Origin: Citreicoccus inhibens
GTDB taxonomy: Bacteria > Myxococcota > Myxococcia > Myxococcales > Myxococcaceae
NCBI RefSeq assembly: GCF_019039035.1
Contig: NZ_JAHNZT010000006.1
Coordinates: 248,001-312,000 of the forward strand
Length of the DNA stretch: 64,000 nt
Reading direction: 5' to 3'
The notes beneath the pieces were generated by a model. The model worked only from the letters and a program-made list of their open reading frames with translations. It was not told the origin of the DNA and searched no databases. Both the position numbers and the translations under genes were made by a program. Of this stretch, positions 61,085 to 64,000 are shown piece after piece. Position 1 is the first letter of the stretch. Each line of letters begins with the position of its first letter.

Positions 61085-62700
61085 CTACGGCGAGACGCCC
61101 AGGAGCCCCACTCCGCGCTGAGCCCACTCCGTCCCGGGCAACGTGCGCAGAGCATCCACCGGCAAGGGGAGGTGCTCCCACACCGTCGCGTTCGCGCTCG
61201 GGACCTGGTTGGTGCTCGCCGAGCGGGCTCGGTACAGCTCACCATCGTGCATCACCAGCGCCCCCGCGGCATATGTCACCTCCGGCTTGCCTACGGCGAG
61301 CGTGGCGCGGTCCGTCCACATCTCCAGTTGCCGCGTGGAGGAGCCCTCGGGCAGTCCTGTCGCCACGAAACGCAGAACCGTCACCGGTCCATTGACGTTG
61401 CCTGTCGCGGTCACGGCCCCCACGGTGCCGCTGCCTCCCGTGAGCCCCGCCACGAGCTTGCGCCCGCCCTCCCAGGTGTTGTCCTTCAACGTTGTCGGCG
61501 CGGCGATGCCCGAGCCCAGGCGGAAGACGACACCGGGCTCCGTCGCGCTCGGGTAGACGCTGGCGTAGCCGAAGGCGAGACCACGAAAGGCATTGCGCTC
61601 CCAGAGAAAGCGCGAGGCCGAGCTGGCGGTGCCTCCGAGGTAGAGCCCCAGGTTCAGCGTGTCCGCGCCTCCGAGGAAGACGTTTTGGTAGAAGCAAAAG
61701 GTGCCGCCTCGGAACTGTGCCTGGGCACCATTGTCCTGGTCTTCACCAAAGGCAGCGCGTCAGTCCAGCGCGCCGAAGGCGAAGGCGTTGTGGTGGATCT
61801 CCGCGCCGTCCCAAAGTTCTGCGATTGGAGCGCCTCGGTCCCGGTGTGCACGAGTCGGCAGTTATAGATTTGGAGCCCCGACGCCAGCGGCGTCGGCGCG
61901 CCCTGCGTCGAGCCGAAGTAGATGCCCTCGCTCGCGGTGTCGTGGATGTAGAGGTCGTGCAGACGGATGCCATCGCGGGGCGGCACCGTGCCGTTGCTGA
62001 CTGTCTGGTTGATACGCAGCCCCGCGAAGCCCGCGCGCGTGATTTCAACGAACTCGACCTCGAAGGCATGCGCGCCCCCGATGCCCAGGCCCATGTGCCC
62101 ATCGCTCAGGAGGGCGTCATCGCTCAGGAAGCCGTCGCGCGAACGTGACGTGGCATTGGCGACACAGCCGTGCCCTGGGAAGGCCGCGTCGCCCGTTCCC
62201 GACTCCGCGTCGTAGCGACCGGTGAGCACCCAGTTCGAGCCCCCGCGCATGGCCCAGAGGTAGCCCTGCGTGCTGGCCGCCTTCGGACGAATGACGACCT
62301 GCCCCCTTGTTGGTGATGACCAGCGGCCGAGTCCCGGCGCGGTCAGGCAGGTTGCCCAGGTTGATGAGCGTGTACTGGCCCGCCGGGATGTAGAGCCGGT
62401 CCAGCGTCTTCCAATCCACCGCGGGGAACTTCGCTTGCACGTCCGGGAGGTAGAGCTCGCCCGCGGCACTGGGCCCCGGAAGCGTGAAGACAGTCGAGGG
62501 TGCGCCGAAATGCCCCAGCGGCTCGCAGGGACCCACACCTCCGTCCGGGTTCTGGGTGCCCGCGTCCGTCGATGGTCGAGGGGCTGGCGGCAGCACCACT
62601 CTGTCCACGAGCCGGGGCAAGCTCACTCTCTGGCTGCGTGCGCACGTTCCGCCCCGCGGCAGGTGTCTCGCCCGGGCGTTCCAGAGGGCATCGCGTGGAG
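61085..62700 (-). pseudogene. Frameshifted right-handed beta-helix protein gene
   Basis: Reading the minus strand gives one continuous beta-helix protein only if three shifts and a stop are repaired. Recognisable pieces are FGAPSTVFTLPGPSAAGELY, then IRPKAASTQGYLWAMRGGSN, GIRLHDLYIHDTASEGIYFG, IHHNAFAFGALD, GTFCFYQNVFLGGADTLNLG and NTWEGGRKLVAGLTGGSG. The lesions are near 62570, at a five-C run at 62302-62306, near 61810 (one base short in a G run), and an in-frame TGA at 61760-61762. The product was probably a secreted polysaccharide-binding or lyase-like protein. The 5' end is not resolved. Confidence 0.75.
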
Positions 62701-62934
62701 ACCGCAAGATTCTCCAAGCTGAGCTGACGAACACCTCCTAGAAGTGGTCGCAGCCCAGGAGACAAGGACAAAGGCTTGCACGGCATTCGTGCAACCTCCT
62801 CGGACACCGACGCTTCCGCGTTCGTTCTCGTTCCAGTTGGGGACAGCGCCGAGACCGTGTGCATCAGGTGATGCGCGGCGGGCGGCGGGCCCAGACCTTG
62901 AATCTCGTGAGACACCACAACAGGAGCAAACAAC

Positions 62935-63333
62935 ATGAGTTCGATCTGCAAAGACATCACCACGAGCGCCGCGCCCGAGCTGGTGTGGGATGCAGTCCGT
63001 GACCTCGGCGCCCTTCACACCCGATTGGTTCCCGGGTTCGTCGTCGATACGCGCCTCGAGCCGGGAGCCCGCGTGGTCACGTTCGGCAACGGGATGGTGA
63101 TCCGGGAGCCCATCGTTGCGATCGACGAGGAGGGACGGCGCCTCGTGTGGGGCGCGGAAGGTGGACTGATGACCCACTACAACGGAGCGGTTCAGGTCTT
63201 CGCGGAGGGCAATGGGAGTCGAGTTGTCTGGACGGCTGATTTTCTGCCCCACGAGGCCAGCGCGGTCGTCGGGCCAATGATCGACGCGGGAATGGCCGCG
63301 ATGAAGAAGGCGCTGGACGGGCTGGGGACCTGA
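62935..63333 (+). CDS. SRPBCC-family protein (polyketide cyclase/START-like)
   Basis: A 132-residue single-domain protein with the helix-grip pattern: ICKDITTSAAPELVWDAVRD at the start, RVVTFGNGMVIREPIVAID in the middle strands, and a long C-terminal helix (GPMIDAGMAAMKKALDGL). Such proteins bind hydrophobic ligands in a cavity. The ligand is unknown. A caggag site precedes the ATG at 62935. It stands alone beside the broken beta-helix gene, and the helix-grip call rests on fold pattern rather than a catalytic motif. Confidence 0.85.
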   Translation: MSSICKDITTSAAPELVWDAVRDLGALHTRLVPGFVVDTRLEPGARVVTFGNGMVIREPIVAIDEEGRRLVWGAEGGLMTHYNGAVQVFAEGNGSRVVWTADFLPHEASAVVGPMIDAGMAAMKKALDGLGT

Positions 63334-63884
63334 GCCGGTCTTCCGACTCGGGAGCTCGCGATGCCATGGCGCGGGCTGGACAATCCACCTGTGGCGTCGC
63401 GAGCCCCACGAAACCCAAAAGGAATGGAGTCACTCGCCGGGCGGGTGCGCAGCAATGGGAACTCCGACACGACCCAGCGGAGGAGTCCGCAGCCCTCCGG
63501 GATGGTGGGGCAGCGCCGGGATGGCTGGGAGCGAGGGTGGCCCATCGAGGAGTGAGTGCGAGAGAAAGAGCAGGGCCCACACATGGGTCCGGGTTCTGAA
63601 GGCCCACTGCGGTCGGCCCCTGGGGCCGCATTCACCCGTCGCGGATGTCTGGGATGAGCCAGCAACCACAAGCGCCCCAGACGGTGACGCGCAGTGACTA
63701 CGAGACACGGACGGCTCTTGGCGGGATGCGCCATGGGGTCGCTCCAGCCCTGCTCGCATGGAGATGCCCGCGCCTGAAGATTTCAAAGTCTCTCTTTGAT
63801 TAGGCTTCGCGCGGCCCAGACTTCAGAGGGCTTCGCTCGGGGACTCCTGGCCCCGAGCGGTCTCGCGGTTCATGGAGGCTTCAC
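63334..63884. other. Gene-poor stretch, no confident gene
   Basis: I see no gene with a ribosome site and a recognisable family in these 551 bp. One short frame (63654-63803, 49 codons, MSQQPQAPQTVTRSDYETRT) has no convincing ribosome binding site and may be chance. No repeat or tRNA is evident. A promoter for the lipoprotein at 63885 should lie near its right end, in an AT-richer patch at about 63780-63800. Confidence 0.5.
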
Positions 63885-64000
63885 ATGACGCTCAAGTCGT
63901 TGTTGTGGCTGCCGTGTGCCCTGGCGATGGTTGCCTGCGGCGGATCCCCCGTGGAAGAGCAGACGCCTGCTGCGCCCGATGAGTCCTCGGGCGGGCAGGT
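63885..64000 (+). CDS. Lipoprotein, N-terminal part (cut by the window edge)
   Basis: The first 38 codons read MTLKSLLWLPCALAMVACGG, a signal peptide with the lipobox MVAC and lipidated Cys18. An acidic Pro/Ser-rich linker (EEQTPAAPDESSG) follows. A ggagg site lies 9-13 bases before the ATG. Nothing can be said about the mature domain, which lies outside the window. Confidence 0.8.
   Translation, partial: MTLKSLLWLPCALAMVACGGSPVEEQTPAAPDESSGGQ

Noticed and set aside
62117-62734. Separate open frames over the broken beta-helix gene treated as individual genes
   Set aside because: Each frame is beta-helix-like only for part of its length and becomes Arg/Gly-rich where the next frame takes over, which fits one frameshifted gene better than several.
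63654-63803. Short open frame in the gene-poor right end
   Set aside because: No good ribosome binding site, no recognised family, and only 49 codons; kept only as a note in the gap feature.

Overview
This 64 kb window is a GC-rich chromosome segment, roughly 70% G+C by eye, with strong G/C third-position bias. It looks like a myxobacterium, Myxococcaceae-like. The grounds are the many large secreted lipoproteins with Ig-like, FG-GAP and beta-helix repeats, a Coa1-like protein, a barrel protein resembling a Myxococcales-only family, and PqqD/HPr-kinase peptide clusters. No tRNA, rRNA, CRISPR array, intact insertion sequence or phage gene was found. Almost all of the DNA is packed with genes, many overlapping by 4 bp.

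Layout. 1-8.8 kb: cell-wall and housekeeping genes (PBP1A cut by the window edge, RluA-type pseudouridine synthase, pentapeptide-repeat protein, secreted hypothetical, MOSC, beta-CASP nuclease, DMT transporter, Ca2+/H+ exchanger). 8.9-17.0 kb: a tight minus-strand operon of PqqD-like protein, 1960-residue Ig/FG-GAP lipoprotein, 49-residue precursor-like peptide, HprK-like kinase and S24/S26-GNAT fusion. I read it as a possible undescribed RiPP-type peptide system coupled to a giant surface protein, and it is the main find of the window. 17.3-22.9 kb: Coa1-like protein, acd-etfB-etfA (fatty-acid oxidation), transaldolase and kdsD. 22.9-30.6 kb: an eight-gene minus-strand operon of outer-membrane barrel protein, lptM, lysA, dapA, dapB, FAH-family enzyme, folK and TPR protein.

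30.8-39.4 kb: fpg, an Fe/Mn-type SOD with an unusual active-site loop, an M48 lipoprotein protease, mtnP, a Cys/Pro-rich secreted protein, a short tandem hairpin repeat, a second DMT transporter, queG next to a cobalamin adenosyltransferase (QueG is cobalamin-dependent), and thyA-folA. 39.4-42.9 kb: a cytochrome c-FTR1 iron permease preceded by an AT-rich palindrome, then two tandem secreted paralogues. 42.9-49 kb: Nudix-MBL fusion, HD phosphohydrolase, ATP-grasp ligase overlapping a GNAT gene, and a secreted transglutaminase-like protein.

49-57.3 kb: an envelope-protein region with a lipoprotein preceded by a hairpin that buries its ribosome binding site, a beta-helix protein, two heme-c lipoproteins and a G8/beta-helix lipoprotein. 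57.3-64 kb: DUF255 (YyaL) protein, ArnT-like glycosyltransferase, a membrane-protein remnant, a multiply frameshifted beta-helix pseudogene, an SRPBCC protein, a gene-poor 0.55 kb stretch, and the start of a lipoprotein at the right edge.
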